Source: Lachnospiraceae bacterium (GTDB lineage Bacteria > Bacillota > Clostridia > Lachnospirales > Lachnospiraceae). Taken from it: 64,000 bases of DNA. Under the pieces are notes generated by a model. It did no database searches. It had not been told where the DNA came from and saw nothing but the letters and a program-made list of their open reading frames with translations. The DNA is taken from contig JAGASK010000043.1 in NCBI GenBank assembly GCA_017621815.1, positions 1 to 64,000 of the forward strand, read 5' to 3'. Positions within the stretch are counted from its first letter, which is position 1, and each line of letters begins with the position of its first letter. Positions 34,897 through 45,189 of this stretch are shown one piece after another. The translations under genes were made by a program, and so were the position numbers.

Positions 34897-36219
34897 ATGA
34901 GCAGAGAACGTGACCGAATCACTAAGAAGCTGGAAAAGAATCCTGCCCAGGAGTGCAATAAGATCCAGCAGAAATTTTATCCGGAATTGTTTTCAAAGTT
35001 TGACCAGATAACAGATCCAAGACACAGCAGTTACATTGATTACAGCAGCAAAGTAATGCTTGGAACAATGTATTACAAAGGCATTGCAGGAATTTCCAGC
35101 ATGCAGGGGATGACCAGGGAATTCAATGATGAAATTGTGGCAAAAAATCTATACCGTTTTATGGGGAGCAATACAAAGAAGTATCTTCCGCATGCGGTTA
35201 CAGTGAATGAATTTCTGGAAAGGTTAGACCCGGTGGAACTTGAGAAAATACAGTCAGATATTGTGAACCGGATGATCCGCAGGAAGACATTTGATGATGC
35301 AAAAGTTTTGGGGAAATGGCTTGTCCTCATAGATGGTACAGAGCTGGATGAAGGAAACACGAAGAAGAATGAAAACTATTTAAGCCGGTGCTACAACAGA
35401 GGAAAGGAAAACGAATTCACGAAGTATTACCGGAGCGTCCTTGAAGCAAAGATATATTTGGGAAATGATCTTGTATGCAGTATGGCGACAGAAACCATAG
35501 AAAATTCTGCGGAATACAATGAGAAAAAGCTAAGCGAAGAAGAAATCAAGCAGGACTGTGAGAGCAAAGCATTTGTAAGGATCGCAGCCAAGATCAAGAA
35601 GCGTTTTCCGAGGCTGCCGGTCTGTATCGTTGCGGACAGTCTTTATGTAAGCGAAAAAGTACTACAGCTGTGCAGGGATAACAGATGGGATTATATCATC
35701 CGGTACAAGGAAGTGCCCCATCGATGGAAAAGGAATATCAGGCAATCCCGGAGAAAAATAAAGCAGGAAAAGCGGAATATATCAATGGGGTCATCTTTGG
35801 GGGATAGGGATGTAAATGTTCTTAAATTTACTGAAACAAAGATAAGAAAAGGGAAGCCTGTCACGACAGAGTATGCCTGGATTACAAGTATGGAGATTAA
35901 GGATAAAAATGCGCAAAGGCTGGTCAAAGCCGGACGGTGCAGATGGAAAATAGAAAATCATGGATTCAACCGGCAGAAGAGATGGCAGGGGGATATAGAA
36001 CATGCCTGCAGTTTTCATGAGCGTGCACAGAAGAACCATTACCTGATGGAACAGATATCAGACTTTATGAAGCAGCTGTATGAATATTTCTTTTTAAAGA
36101 AGAATGAGATAAGAAAAGTACAAAAAAATATATCTTCTGAGTTGTTAGCCAGCTTTGGACGGCAACTAACAGAAACAGAAGATATACCAGTTAAACTGAA
36201 TGAAACAGTTCTAAACTGA
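34897..36219 (+). CDS. DDE transposase (IS4-like superfamily)
   Basis: 440 residues. The catalytic triad can be traced: D in VLIDGTELDEG (~157), D in CIVADSLYVSE (~248) and E in CRWKIENHGFNRQKRW (~349), the last fitting the C(x)RWxIE pattern of IS4-type enzymes. Start at 34897 is five bases after AAAGGAG; the ATG at 34864 has no ribosome site. It appears intact. No convincing terminal inverted repeats were found, so the IS boundaries are unknown. Confidence 0.8.
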   Translation: MSRERDRITKKLEKNPAQECNKIQQKFYPELFSKFDQITDPRHSSYIDYSSKVMLGTMYYKGIAGISSMQGMTREFNDEIVAKNLYRFMGSNTKKYLPHAVTVNEFLERLDPVELEKIQSDIVNRMIRRKTFDDAKVLGKWLVLIDGTELDEGNTKKNENYLSRCYNRGKENEFTKYYRSVLEAKIYLGNDLVCSMATETIENSAEYNEKKLSEEEIKQDCESKAFVRIAAKIKKRFPRLPVCIVADSLYVSEKVLQLCRDNRWDYIIRYKEVPHRWKRNIRQSRRKIKQEKRNISMGSSLGDRDVNVLKFTETKIRKGKPVTTEYAWITSMEIKDKNAQRLVKAGRCRWKIENHGFNRQKRWQGDIEHACSFHERAQKNHYLMEQISDFMKQLYEYFFLKKNEIRKVQKNISSELLASFGRQLTETEDIPVKLNETVLN

Positions 36220-36669
36220 ATTAATTGTAGCAAAGAAGGTGATGCCTGCCAAGAGGAAAAGTGAAAATTTATCAACAGAATTCAATTTCAGGGAGGTTCC
36301 GCAAGCGGGGATTGTGGATAACCCGCCTGAAATTTAGGAAAAACCTTGAAAATTCATATTTTGTGATCTTGGCGGCTGCAAATAGAATTTACCTTTCAAA
36401 GCTGTTATGTATGAAAAAGACTTGCGTAAAATCATAAGTTCTGTTATTGTAAATACAAGTAAGCGTGTTTAATATTTCTAATTTCTGTAACACGTTCTTT
36501 GTCCCTTATGTAAAAGGGATATGATAAGTTTCATGGCTTATCGCCGCAGTATTTCAATTAATTCGTAACAATGGAAAGCTCACAGAGCTTGTAAGCGATG
36601 AAGGGGAAATCAGCCTGGCATCTTTTCGGGAATTTGCCTTTCAGAACTGAGGAGTCGAAAGGAGGAAGA
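36220..36669. other. Non-coding stretch with small hairpins
   Basis: No gene recognised. Hairpins: AATTTCAGG/CCTGAAATT (36284-36334) with an inner GCGGG/CCCGC option; TCCCTT/AAGGGA (36502-36520 region); GATAAG/CTTATC immediately after. At 36566-36590 is a partial copy of the ACAATrGAAAGCTCrCAGAG repeat seen at 28129. Could be the right flank of the IS. Confidence 0.4.
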
Positions 36670-37980
36670 ATGCCTGTAAAAGAAGAAAAACAAAAAAGTG
36701 ATGAACAGATTGAGAATATCAGGTACAGTGGAGCCATTCCTGCTGAAATTCTTAATGAACTGACACCGGAGATTATTGAGCAATATTTCATATGGGATGA
36801 AGTGACAAAGAGGGAACTGGAGCTTCATCCGTGGCTGATACTGCCTTTAATTAAAGAAGTATTTCATAAAGTATATCCGGAAGATGCCGAAATCAAATTG
36901 CTGGCCACGGAATATGTGGTCAGACGGCTGCATAAGGAGGGCTGCACCACTATCAATTCCATTTATGCCGATATAGCAGTCCAGATAGGAAACAGGGATA
37001 TTTATCATCTGGAATGCCAGATGAAACAAAATAAAGAGATGGTGCTGCGTATGCTGGAATATGATATCCATATCGGGCTGGTACATGGAATAGAGCGTCC
37101 TCTGAAAGATATGACTGCGGATTTAAAGCCGGAGGTGATGATGCCGAGAAGTGTAATCCTGTATCTGGGTTATGCAGGAGATGTTCCGGCGGAAGAAGTC
37201 TGCCGTATCCGTTTTGCGGATGGAACATCCCATGAGTACCGTGTACCTGTTGTGAAAGTGCAGGATTATACGCCTGAGATGATTAGGAATAGGCACCTTA
37301 ATATGCTGATACCTTATCTTCCCATACGTTTCGGAAAACATATTAATAAGAAGAAAGCCGGAATAAAAATACCCGCCTCTGAAACAGTGAGAAAAAATTT
37401 GACAGAATTTATACGGGAATGTATCATGATAATAGACCGTGAAAAAAGAAACGGGACACTGACAGATATGGCCGGGTAGGATATCATAGAATTCTTAAGT
37501 ATAACCTGCGGATATCTGTTAAAGGATGAACCTGAACTGAAAAGGGAGGTGCATGAGATTATGGAACCGACTATCCTTTTGACCAGAGAAAAGGCAGATA
37601 TTGAAATCAGGCTGACCAGAGAAAAGGCAGATATTGAAATTAAGCTGATAAGGGAAGCTGCAGATGAAAAGATTCAGCGGATACAAAAAGAAACGGACGA
37701 AACGATTCAGCAGATAAAAGAAGAAACGGACGAAACGATTCATCAGATAAAAGAAGAGGCGGATGAAAAAATTCAGCAGATGAAAGAAGAGACAGATGAA
37801 ACGATTCAGCAGATGAAAGAAGAGGCAGATGAAAAGCAGGAAAGCTGCATTAAGAAAACTATTGAAAGGAATCAGCGAAATGGTCAAAGCCGTCAGGAAG
37901 TAAAGGAATGCATCAAAGAAATCTTTTCCATGAAGGAAAAAGAAGCTGAGGAAAAGATGAGTAGATACTGGAAAGGTTGA
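36670..37980 (+). pseudogene. Rpn-like PD-(D/E)XK nuclease/transposase interrupted by one in-frame TAG
   Basis: A single reading frame from the ATG at 36670 (after GGAGG) to 37980, split only by TAG at 37477-37479. The first part (~269 residues) contains a PD-(D/E)XK-like block (SIYADIAVQIGNRDIYHLEC then Q) and the second (~167) ends in a coiled coil of repeated EETDETIQQIK units. Start of the second part, DIIEFLSITCGYLLKDEPEL, continues smoothly in frame, so this is a nonsense mutation or a stop read through, not two genes. Confidence 0.75.
37690..37836 (+). repeat. 33-bp tandem repeat encoding an 11-residue coiled coil
   Basis: Four full units (37690, 37723, 37756, 37789) and part of a fifth encode EETDETIQQIK-like 11-residue repeats. 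Variable positions are mostly synonymous or Ala/Thr and Ile/Met swaps. An 11-residue hendecad suits a right-handed or straight coiled coil. Confidence 0.85.
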
Positions 37981-38020
37981 TTTTCGTATTATTTCTTAAA
38001 AGCAAATATTGACGTATTAG

Positions 38021-38060
38021 TCCCGATATAAGGTAAGTAGTGTCTTATGTCGGGATTTTT
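38021..38060 (+). terminator. Rho-independent terminator
   Basis: TCCCGATATAAG (38021-38032) with CTTATGTCGGGA (38044-38055), eleven-base loop, TTTTT. Isolates the heat-shock unit from the Rpn gene. Confidence 0.85.
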
Positions 38061-38086
38061 GCGTTTGAAATACAATTATAAAAAAA

Positions 38087-38129
38087 TTAGCACTCACCTA
38101 TTGACAGTGCTAATAATAAGTGTTATATT
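38087..38129 (+). promoter_or_regulatory. CIRCE operator and promoter of hsp20
   Basis: CIRCE: TTAGCACTC (38087-38095), nine bases, CAGTGCTAA (38105-38113), one mismatch to the consensus right arm. The -35 TTGACA (38101-38106) lies inside it, 17 bases before a TATATT -10 (38124-38129). HrcA binding is expected to block this promoter. Confidence 0.9.
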
Positions 38130-38228
38130 ACAACTAGAACAAAGGGGAGAGAAAAAATAAATACTTCAAATCCCGTATTATAATTTTTTAATGGCATTTA
38201 TATATAAAGAAGAATGGAGGAATGACAT

Positions 38229-38675
38229 ATGTTAATGCCTAGCATTTTTGGAGAAAACGTATTTGATGATTTAATGGATTTTTCATTTCCTGAATTTCCT
38301 GATATTGATAAAAAATTGTATGGAAAACATGCAAAGAATTTAATGAAGACTGATATCAGGGAACTGGATGGCAGCTATGAGCTGGTGGTGGATTTGCCCG
38401 GATTTAAGAAAGATGAAATTGAGGTTCAGCTTGAAAACGGTTATTTGACCATATCGGCAGCCAAGGGACTTGATAAGGACGAAACAGATAAGAAAGGAAA
38501 ATACCTCCGTCAGGAGCGTTTTGCCGGTTCCATGAGCAGAAGCTTTTATGTTGGTGAAAATGTTACCGAAGAAGATATTCACGGTAAATTTGAAAACGGT
38601 ATTCTGAAACTGGATATTCCCAAGGTGGAGGAAAAGAAAGCGGAACAGAAAAAGTGTATAGCAATTGAGGGCTGA
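38229..38675 (+). CDS. Hsp20/alpha-crystallin small heat-shock protein
   Basis: 148 residues. The alpha-crystallin core runs from ~35 to 135, with DLPGFKKDEIEVQLENGYLT and the C-terminal edge FENGILKLDIPKVE; an IAI motif (IAIEG) near the end would bind neighbouring subunits. A holdase chaperone keeping unfolded proteins soluble. GGAGG precedes the ATG. HrcA control via the CIRCE is seen upstream. Confidence 0.96.
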   Translation: MLMPSIFGENVFDDLMDFSFPEFPDIDKKLYGKHAKNLMKTDIRELDGSYELVVDLPGFKKDEIEVQLENGYLTISAAKGLDKDETDKKGKYLRQERFAGSMSRSFYVGENVTEEDIHGKFENGILKLDIPKVEEKKAEQKKCIAIEG

Positions 38676-38684
38676 TACAGCTGC

Positions 38685-38713
38685 CTGCCCCGGGATTGTC
38701 CCGGGGCAGTTTT
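38685..38713 (+). terminator. Rho-independent terminator after hsp20
   Basis: CTGCCCCGGG (38685-38694) with CCCGGGGCAG (38700-38709), five-base loop, TTTT. Some transcripts may read into the DnaJ-like gene. Confidence 0.88.
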
Positions 38714-38843
38714 ATATAAGAAGGCTCACAAAGTGTGCGGATATCTGGCATTGCAGCCTTGGAAGAATGTGCATCTTATGCGGTCTGATATGTATATTCT
38801 TCTAAGGCTACAATAAAACCCCATAGGGAGGAGGTTGAAAGTA

Positions 38844-39818
38844 ATGGGCAGAAAAAAAGATTATTATGAGGTTCTTGGCATAGACAAAAACGCAGATGAA
38901 GCTGCTGTTAAAAAAGCGTACAGAAAATTGGCTAAAAAATATCATCCTGACACCAATCGTAATAATCCTCAGGCTGAAGAAAAGTTCAAAGAAGCTACGG
39001 AGGCTTATAATGTTCTGAGTGATAAGGAGAAAAGAAAATTATATGACCGGTTTGGTCATGCAGCCTTTGAAGATGGGTTTAATGCGTCCGGCTTTAATGA
39101 AAATCCACGTGGAAATTATCAGGAGTTTCATTTTAATGGCGCTGATGTTGATTTGGACGATTTATTCAGCAATATTTTTGGTCATAAAGGCAGTTTCGGC
39201 GGAGGTCACTTTGAAAATCATTTTGGCAGCGGTTTTGGACAGGAAGATTTTTACGGAAGCTACGGAACCGGAAATGCTTTTCAGGGGAAGGGGCAGGATA
39301 TGACGGCTGAAGTAGAGGTCGGCTTTGAGGAAGCGGCTCTTGGATGCGATAAGGTCATTCGTTTTCAGAATCCGGATGGAACACTGCAGTCTCTGGAGGT
39401 TCATATTCCGGCAGGAATTGATGACGGACAGAAGGTCAGGCTGAAGGGCAGGGGAATGCCGGGCAGAAATGGCGGAGAAGCCGGAAATCTTTTTTTGGAA
39501 GTTAAAGTCAGAAAAAGTAAATATTATGAAAGAAAAGGAATGGATGTCTATACTACCGTTGATGTTCCCTTTATAACAGCAGTCCTTGGCGGTGAAGTAA
39601 TTGTAAATACACTTTATGGAAAGGTCAGCTGTAAGATAAAGGAAGGCACCCAGTCAGGAACGCAAATCAGGCTTCGGGGGAAAGGAATTGTTTCCATGAA
39701 AAATCCTGCCGTAAAAGGAGACCATTACGTAACAGTACAGATTCAGGTGCCACGGCATTTGAACCCGGAAGCGAAAAGAAAATTAAAGGAATTTGCAGAT
39801 GCGGCAAAGGCTGCATAA
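38844..39818 (+). CDS. DnaJ-like co-chaperone without zinc finger (CbpA type)
   Basis: 324 residues. J domain (~5-70) with the HPD motif (KKYHPDTN), a Gly/Phe-rich linker (~95-155), then two C-terminal substrate-binding beta domains with no CxxCxGxG zinc repeats, thus DnaJ type II (CbpA-like). The ATG at 38844 is nine bases after GGAGGAGG; a TTG at 38835 overlaps that site. Works with DnaK, encoded elsewhere. Between hsp20 and clpB in the heat-shock cluster. Confidence 0.93.
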   Translation: MGRKKDYYEVLGIDKNADEAAVKKAYRKLAKKYHPDTNRNNPQAEEKFKEATEAYNVLSDKEKRKLYDRFGHAAFEDGFNASGFNENPRGNYQEFHFNGADVDLDDLFSNIFGHKGSFGGGHFENHFGSGFGQEDFYGSYGTGNAFQGKGQDMTAEVEVGFEEAALGCDKVIRFQNPDGTLQSLEVHIPAGIDDGQKVRLKGRGMPGRNGGEAGNLFLEVKVRKSKYYERKGMDVYTTVDVPFITAVLGGEVIVNTLYGKVSCKIKEGTQSGTQIRLRGKGIVSMKNPAVKGDHYVTVQIQVPRHLNPEAKRKLKEFADAAKAA

Positions 39819-39866
39819 AGAAATTTGCATTTAGGTTATTCGGTTTATAAAGTTTTAATAAAATTG

Positions 39867-39908
39867 TTAGCACTCTGTATTGACGAGTGCTAACAATGGT
39901 GTTATATT
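39867..39908 (+). promoter_or_regulatory. CIRCE operator and promoter of clpB
   Basis: Perfect CIRCE: TTAGCACTC (39867-39875), nine bases, GAGTGCTAA (39885-39893). The -35 TTGACG (39880-39885) overlaps it, 17 bases before TATATT (39903-39908). clpB is therefore predicted to be repressed by HrcA. Confidence 0.93.
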
Positions 39909-40005
39909 TTAGCTATAACAAGGAGGAAGATAATAATAGTCATTGAAGTTGCCGGGCATACTGTAGAAAAAGGAAATCCTGCAGTTCCGGCAGAGAGGAG
40001 TGCTT

Positions 40006-42594
40006 ATGAACATAAATAAATTTACCCAGAAGTCCATGGAGGCTGTAGAAGGCTGCGAAAAGCTTGCATATGAATACGGTAATCAGGAAATTGAGCAGGA
40101 ACATCTTCTTTACAGCCTTCTTACCATGGAAGACAGCCTGATTTTGAAATTAATTGAAAAAATGGAAATTAATCCTCAGTACTTTACAAATAAGGTGGAG
40201 GAAGCCATCAGCAAAAGAACAAAGGTACAGGGCGGTAAAGCGTATGTGGGACAGGACTTAAATAAAGTTCTGGTATCCGCAGAGGATGAACTTAAGGTAT
40301 TCGGAGATGAATATGTGTCAGTGGAGCATTTGTTCCTTGCCATGATTAAGTATCCGAACAAAGCCATGAAAGAACTGTTTAAGGAATTCGGAATTACCAG
40401 AGAACGGTTTTTACAGGCCCTGCAGTCGGTAAGAGGAAATCAGAGAGTGACATCGGATAATCCGGAGGCAACTTATGATACGCTTGCCAAATACGGTCAG
40501 GAACTGGTGGAAAAAGCAAGGGAACAGAAACTTGACCCTGTTATCGGAAGGGACAGTGAAATCAGGAATATAATCCGTATTCTTTCCCGTAAAACAAAGA
40601 ATAATCCTGTTTTAATCGGTGAACCCGGTGTAGGTAAGACCGCCGTGGTAGAAGGGCTTGCACAGCGTATCGTAAAGGGCGATGTGCCTCAGGGACTTAA
40701 GGATAAGAAGATTTTTGCCCTGGATATGGGAGCCCTGGTCGCGGGAGCCAAGTACCGCGGGGAGTTTGAGGAACGTCTGAAAGCAGTGCTTGAGGATGTA
40801 AAAAACAGTGACGGTCAGATTATTCTGTTTATTGATGAGCTTCATACCATTGTGGGCGCAGGAAAAACTGACGGAGCCCTGGATGCAGGCAATATGCTTA
40901 AGCCTATGCTGGCAAGAGGAGAACTGCACTGTATTGGTGCAACTACACTGGATGAATACAGACAGTACATTGAGAAGGATGCTGCCCTGGAAAGAAGGTT
41001 CCAGCCTGTTATGGTGGAAGAACCTACCGTAGAGGATACAATTTCTATTCTCCGTGGATTAAAGGAACGCTATGAAGTATATCATGGAGTGAAAATTATG
41101 GATAATGCCCTTGTCAGTGCAGCAGTGCTTTCCAATCGTTATATTTCGGATCGTTTTCTCCCGGATAAAGCCATTGACCTTGTGGATGAGGCTTGTGCAC
41201 TGATTAAAACGGAACTGGATTCCATGCCTACAGAACTGGATGAGTTAAACCGAAGAATTATGCAGCTTGAAATAGAAGAAATTGCTTTGAAAAAGGAAGA
41301 TGACCGTCTGAGCGGGGAGCGGCTTGAAGCGCTGCAGAAGGAGTTAGCTGAGCTGCGGGATGAATTCAGCAACCGGAAAGCCCAGTGGGAGAATGAAAAG
41401 TCTTCTGTGGAAAGGCTTTCCAGGCTTCGTGAAGAAATTGACTCCGTAAACAGTCAGATTGAGATTGCCCAAAGAGAAGGAGATTATACAAAGGCCAGTG
41501 AATTGAACTACAGTACGCTGCCCTCCTTAAGAAAGCAGCTGGAGATTGAAGAAGAGCAGGTAAAAAATAAGGATTTATCACTGGTACATGAAAGTGTATC
41601 GGAAGAGGAAATTGCCAGAATTATATCAAGGTGGACAGGAATTCCCGTAGCCAAGCTTACAGAAAGTGAAAGGAATAAGACACTGCATCTTGATGAAGAA
41701 CTGCATAAGCGTGTAGTGGGGCAGGATGAAGGTGTTACCAAGGTAACAGAAGCCATTATCCGTTCCAAGGCAGGAATCAAAGACCCCACCAAGCCTATCG
41801 GTTCCTTCCTGTTCTTAGGACCTACCGGTGTAGGTAAGACAGAGCTCGCCAAGGCACTGGCAGCAGCCCTGTTTGATGATGAAAATAATATGGTTCGTAT
41901 TGATATGAGTGAGTATATGGAGAAATACTCCGTATCCAGACTGATAGGAGCGCCTCCCGGATATGTAGGATATGAAGAGGGCGGACAACTGACTGAAGCA
42001 GTCAGAAGAAAACCTTATTCAGTAGTTCTTTTTGATGAAATTGAAAAGGCTCATCCGGATGTGTTCAATGTACTTCTGCAGGTGCTTGATGACGGGAGGA
42101 TTACCGATTCACAGGGACGTACCGTAGATTTTAAGAATACTATTCTGATTATGACTTCCAATATCGGAGCCTCTTATCTTCTTGAAGGAATTGACCAGGA
42201 AGGTCATATTCAGGAAGAGACTGAAAAAATGGTAATGAATGACCTGCGTGCTCATTTCAGACCGGAGTTTCTGAATCGACTGGATGAAACTATTTTATTT
42301 AAGCCTCTGACCAAGGATAATATTTCAGGCATCATTAAGCTGATTATCGAGGATTTAAACAGGCGTCTTTCCGATAGAGAACTTACAGTGGAGCTTTCTC
42401 CGGAAGCTGAAAGCTTTATTGTGGACAATGCTTATGACCCGGTTTATGGAGCAAGACCTTTAAAACGTTATATTCAGAAATATGTGGAAACGCTTTCAGC
42501 TAAACTGATTCTTGCAGATAAGGTGGAGCAGGGCGGCACAATTCTGATTGCTTTAAGAAACGGGGAACTTACAGCGGAAGCAAAGAAAGCATAA
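40006..42594 (+). CDS. clpB: ClpB disaggregase
   Basis: 862-residue Hsp100 chaperone that with DnaK/DnaJ pulls apart aggregates. Order: N-terminal Clp repeats (1-~150), AAA1 with Walker A GEPGVGKT (~203), a long coiled-coil middle domain (~405-520) that marks ClpB rather than ClpC, and AAA2 with GPTGVGKT (~605). Start ATG lies after GAGGAG; a GTG at 40000 is too near that site. Directly under a CIRCE. Length is normal. Confidence 0.97.
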   Translation: MNINKFTQKSMEAVEGCEKLAYEYGNQEIEQEHLLYSLLTMEDSLILKLIEKMEINPQYFTNKVEEAISKRTKVQGGKAYVGQDLNKVLVSAEDELKVFGDEYVSVEHLFLAMIKYPNKAMKELFKEFGITRERFLQALQSVRGNQRVTSDNPEATYDTLAKYGQELVEKAREQKLDPVIGRDSEIRNIIRILSRKTKNNPVLIGEPGVGKTAVVEGLAQRIVKGDVPQGLKDKKIFALDMGALVAGAKYRGEFEERLKAVLEDVKNSDGQIILFIDELHTIVGAGKTDGALDAGNMLKPMLARGELHCIGATTLDEYRQYIEKDAALERRFQPVMVEEPTVEDTISILRGLKERYEVYHGVKIMDNALVSAAVLSNRYISDRFLPDKAIDLVDEACALIKTELDSMPTELDELNRRIMQLEIEEIALKKEDDRLSGERLEALQKELAELRDEFSNRKAQWENEKSSVERLSRLREEIDSVNSQIEIAQREGDYTKASELNYSTLPSLRKQLEIEEEQVKNKDLSLVHESVSEEEIARIISRWTGIPVAKLTESERNKTLHLDEELHKRVVGQDEGVTKVTEAIIRSKAGIKDPTKPIGSFLFLGPTGVGKTELAKALAAALFDDENNMVRIDMSEYMEKYSVSRLIGAPPGYVGYEEGGQLTEAVRRKPYSVVLFDEIEKAHPDVFNVLLQVLDDGRITDSQGRTVDFKNTILIMTSNIGASYLLEGIDQEGHIQEETEKMVMNDLRAHFRPEFLNRLDETILFKPLTKDNISGIIKLIIEDLNRRLSDRELTVELSPEAESFIVDNAYDPVYGARPLKRYIQKYVETLSAKLILADKVEQGGTILIALRNGELTAEAKKA

Positions 42595-42680
42595 TAATTA
42601 TTATTTTGTGCTGTCATTTTTACCCAAAATATACTATACTTAAAGGTAAGTACCAGAGATTATGTTTGGGGAGGCACAGT

Positions 42681-45014
42681 ATGAGCTTATTTGCTAAAAA
42701 GGAAACCATGACAGAACAAAAAGAGCCCGGGGCACCTGAAGGGTTAAAAAAGGAAAAAACGCTGAAGAAACCCAAAAAAGAAGGAAAATCAGCGCAGCCC
42801 GAAAAAACTGAAAAGCCAAAGAAAGCTGAAAAAGAAAAAAAATCAAAAAAACTGAAAAAAGCCATAGAGCCCAAAGCACCGCAGGAAGCTGAAAAAGTGA
42901 AGAAACCGAAAGCTTCAAAGAAAGCCAATAAATCAGCACAGGCAGGGGCAAAAGGCAGGCATATATTGTTTGGAATTAAGAATAAAATATTTATATGCTT
43001 TATCATACCCATTGTTTTTATGATAGCTGTAGGATATATATCTTATTATTATTCGGCAGAAGGTTTAAGTGAGAAGTATAAAGAGGCATCCGAACAGACA
43101 GTTAATATGGCTATCCAGTACCTCGATACAAGCTGCACTTATATTCAGTCTGAAGGTATGAGGTATGCCTTTGACAGCGGCGTGGAAACCTATGCCATTG
43201 GAATGCCGGGGAAGAGTTCTGCGGAAGTAGTGAATTATATCAGCGATTTGAGGGTGATGCTTCTGGCTTCACAGACGGCAAATCCTTTTGTAAGCAATAT
43301 ACATGTTATTCCCAAATCGGGGATTCGTCTGGTAACCTCTGCTTCCTCTGAGAAATATGACGGTATCTATGATACTTATTATGCGGAAATGCTCAATTAT
43401 TCCGAGGATGGGCGTAATATCCCCAGATGGGTGGAAGAACATCCTCTTTTGGATGAGCATTTAGGGATTTCAAATGAGAACTATTTTATCTCTTATCAGA
43501 TTCAGTCCAGTCAGAAGATGGCGTATATTGTAGTGGATGTGAAGACAGATGCACTTCAGGGTATTCTTGAGGATATGGACTTTGGAGAAGGAAGTATTAC
43601 TGGCTTTGTTACCGGCAGCGGAAAAGAAATGCTGAGTGAAGGTTCTGCTTTGGGAGAAGCAGACGGTGTTACGGAAGGTGAAAGTGTATTTGCCGGACAG
43701 GAATTTTATGCACAGAGCCTGGCTGACGGAGAAGTGAGCGGAGCTGTGGATGTGACATGGCAGGGACAGGATTATTTATATATTTATGCGAAAAGTGAAG
43801 TTTGCAATTTAACATTGTGTTCCCTGATACCGCTTAATGTAGTTACGGGGCAGGCTGAAAAAATTAAAACAATCACTATAACCCTTGTAATACTGGCAGG
43901 CATTATATCACTTCTTATCGGTACCATAATTACTTTTGGAATTCAGAAGAATATGAAAGGGATTTCCAAAAAGCTGGATGAGGTTGCAAAGGGCAATTTG
44001 ACGGTCAGCGTAAAAGCACGGGGCAGGGATGAGTTCCAGTCACTGGCAACGACTGCTACCAATATGATTCAAAACAATAAAAAACTGGTACTGAAGCTGT
44101 CAGGAACAGTACAGCAGCTTGAAAAGTCGGCAGGGGATGTAAATGATGCTTCCGTTGATATCAATAATTATTCCGCAGATATAACAAGGGCAATTGATGA
44201 AATCAGCGAAGGAATGTCCAAGCAGGCTGAGCATGCTCAGGAATGCGTGGTAAAGACAAGTGTACTTTCTGAGAAAATGCAGGATATCAGCAGCATGGTG
44301 GAAGAAGCTGAGTCTTTGGTTGACAGAACGGAAAAGATGATACAGCAGGGTACGGAAATTGTAAATGCTTTGGGAAGCCGTGCCAGAGAAACTTCAGATA
44401 TTACTGCGAAAGTCGGAACCAGCATAGAAACGCTTAAGAAAGAATCAGAAATTATCAACGGCTTCGTAGAGACTATCAGTGATATTTCAAGGCAGACCAA
44501 TCTTCTCTCCCTGAATGCTTCCATAGAAGCGGCAAGAGCAGGGGAAGCAGGACGAGGTTTTGCTGTTGTAGCAGAAGAAATCCGTAAACTGGCGGATGAT
44601 TCAAGCAAGGCGGCAGATGAAATCCGCAATAATGTGGCGAATATCAGCGCGCAGACCTTAAGCAGTGTTAAAAGCGCCAAAGAAGCGGAATCCATGGTTT
44701 CACTTCAGGCAGAGGCTGTGGATGAGGTTATCAGCGTATTCCAGGATATGAATGCACAGATGGCAGATTTATTTACAGGAATGAAAAGAATTGCGGACAG
44801 TACGGAATCAGCAGATAAAGAGCGAAACGATACCCTGGATGCAGTTGAAAATATTTCAGCTATTATTGAAGAAACGGCCAGCGGTTCAGCCCTTGTTCAT
44901 GAGATGGCAACTCAGCTGCTGAGCAGTGTGGAAAAGCTGAATATGACAGCTAAAGTTCTTGATGAAAATATGAACGGATTAAAAACTGAGATTTCAGTGT
45001 TTAAATTAGACTGA
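42681..45014 (+). CDS. Methyl-accepting chemotaxis protein with Lys/Pro-rich N-terminal extension
   Basis: 777 residues. Residues 1-~95 are an extraordinary cytoplasmic extension rich in K, P, E and A. TM1 lies at ~103-123, a dCache-like extracellular domain (~124-390), TM2 ~395-418, HAMP (~420-475) and a signalling domain whose tip is [24 protein letters not shown]. No CheW-type pentapeptide is seen at the C-terminus. Start ATG after GGGAGG; an earlier ATG at 42606 has no ribosome site. Ligand unknown. Confidence 0.92.
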   Translation: MSLFAKKETMTEQKEPGAPEGLKKEKTLKKPKKEGKSAQPEKTEKPKKAEKEKKSKKLKKAIEPKAPQEAEKVKKPKASKKANKSAQAGAKGRHILFGIKNKIFICFIIPIVFMIAVGYISYYYSAEGLSEKYKEASEQTVNMAIQYLDTSCTYIQSEGMRYAFDSGVETYAIGMPGKSSAEVVNYISDLRVMLLASQTANPFVSNIHVIPKSGIRLVTSASSEKYDGIYDTYYAEMLNYSEDGRNIPRWVEEHPLLDEHLGISNENYFISYQIQSSQKMAYIVVDVKTDALQGILEDMDFGEGSITGFVTGSGKEMLSEGSALGEADGVTEGESVFAGQEFYAQSLADGEVSGAVDVTWQGQDYLYIYAKSEVCNLTLCSLIPLNVVTGQAEKIKTITITLVILAGIISLLIGTIITFGIQKNMKGISKKLDEVAKGNLTVSVKARGRDEFQSLATTATNMIQNNKKLVLKLSGTVQQLEKSAGDVNDASVDINNYSADITRAIDEISEGMSKQAEHAQECVVKTSVLSEKMQDISSMVEEAESLVDRTEKMIQQGTEIVNALGSRARETSDITAKVGTSIETLKKESEIINGFVETISDISRQTNLLSLNASIEAARAGEAGRGFAVVAEEIRKLADDSSKAADEIRNNVANISAQTLSSVKSAKEAESMVSLQAEAVDEVISVFQDMNAQMADLFTGMKRIADSTESADKERNDTLDAVENISAIIEETASGSALVHEMATQLLSSVEKLNMTAKVLDENMNGLKTEISVFKLD

Positions 45015-45048
45015 TATATTTAATTGATTGGCTGAATATTGAGAGCAT

Positions 45049-45077
45049 GCAGGCAGCGGCACCGATTCGCTGCCTGC
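45049..45077. terminator. Hairpin after the chemoreceptor gene
   Basis: GCAGGCAGCG (45049-45058) with CGCTGCCTGC (45068-45077), nine-base loop. Very stable, but no T-tract follows. Confidence 0.5.
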
Positions 45078-45111
45078 GGAAATGATTGCATTGTTATTTT
45101 CAGATTAGTAA

Positions 45112-45140
45112 TTGATAGAACCGGAATTTTAGGCTATACT
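45112..45140 (+). promoter_or_regulatory. Promoter of the carboxypeptidase-DUF4250 unit
   Basis: TTGATA (45112-45117), a 17-base spacer, TATACT (45135-45140). Confidence 0.7.
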
Positions 45141-45189
45141 AATTACCATACGATTATGAAATGACTGGAAATAAAGGAGCAATCTATAA

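Noticed and set aside
34560-36600. Clear terminal inverted repeats for the transposase at 34897
   Set aside because: Searched both flanks by eye; no convincing matching ends or target duplication.
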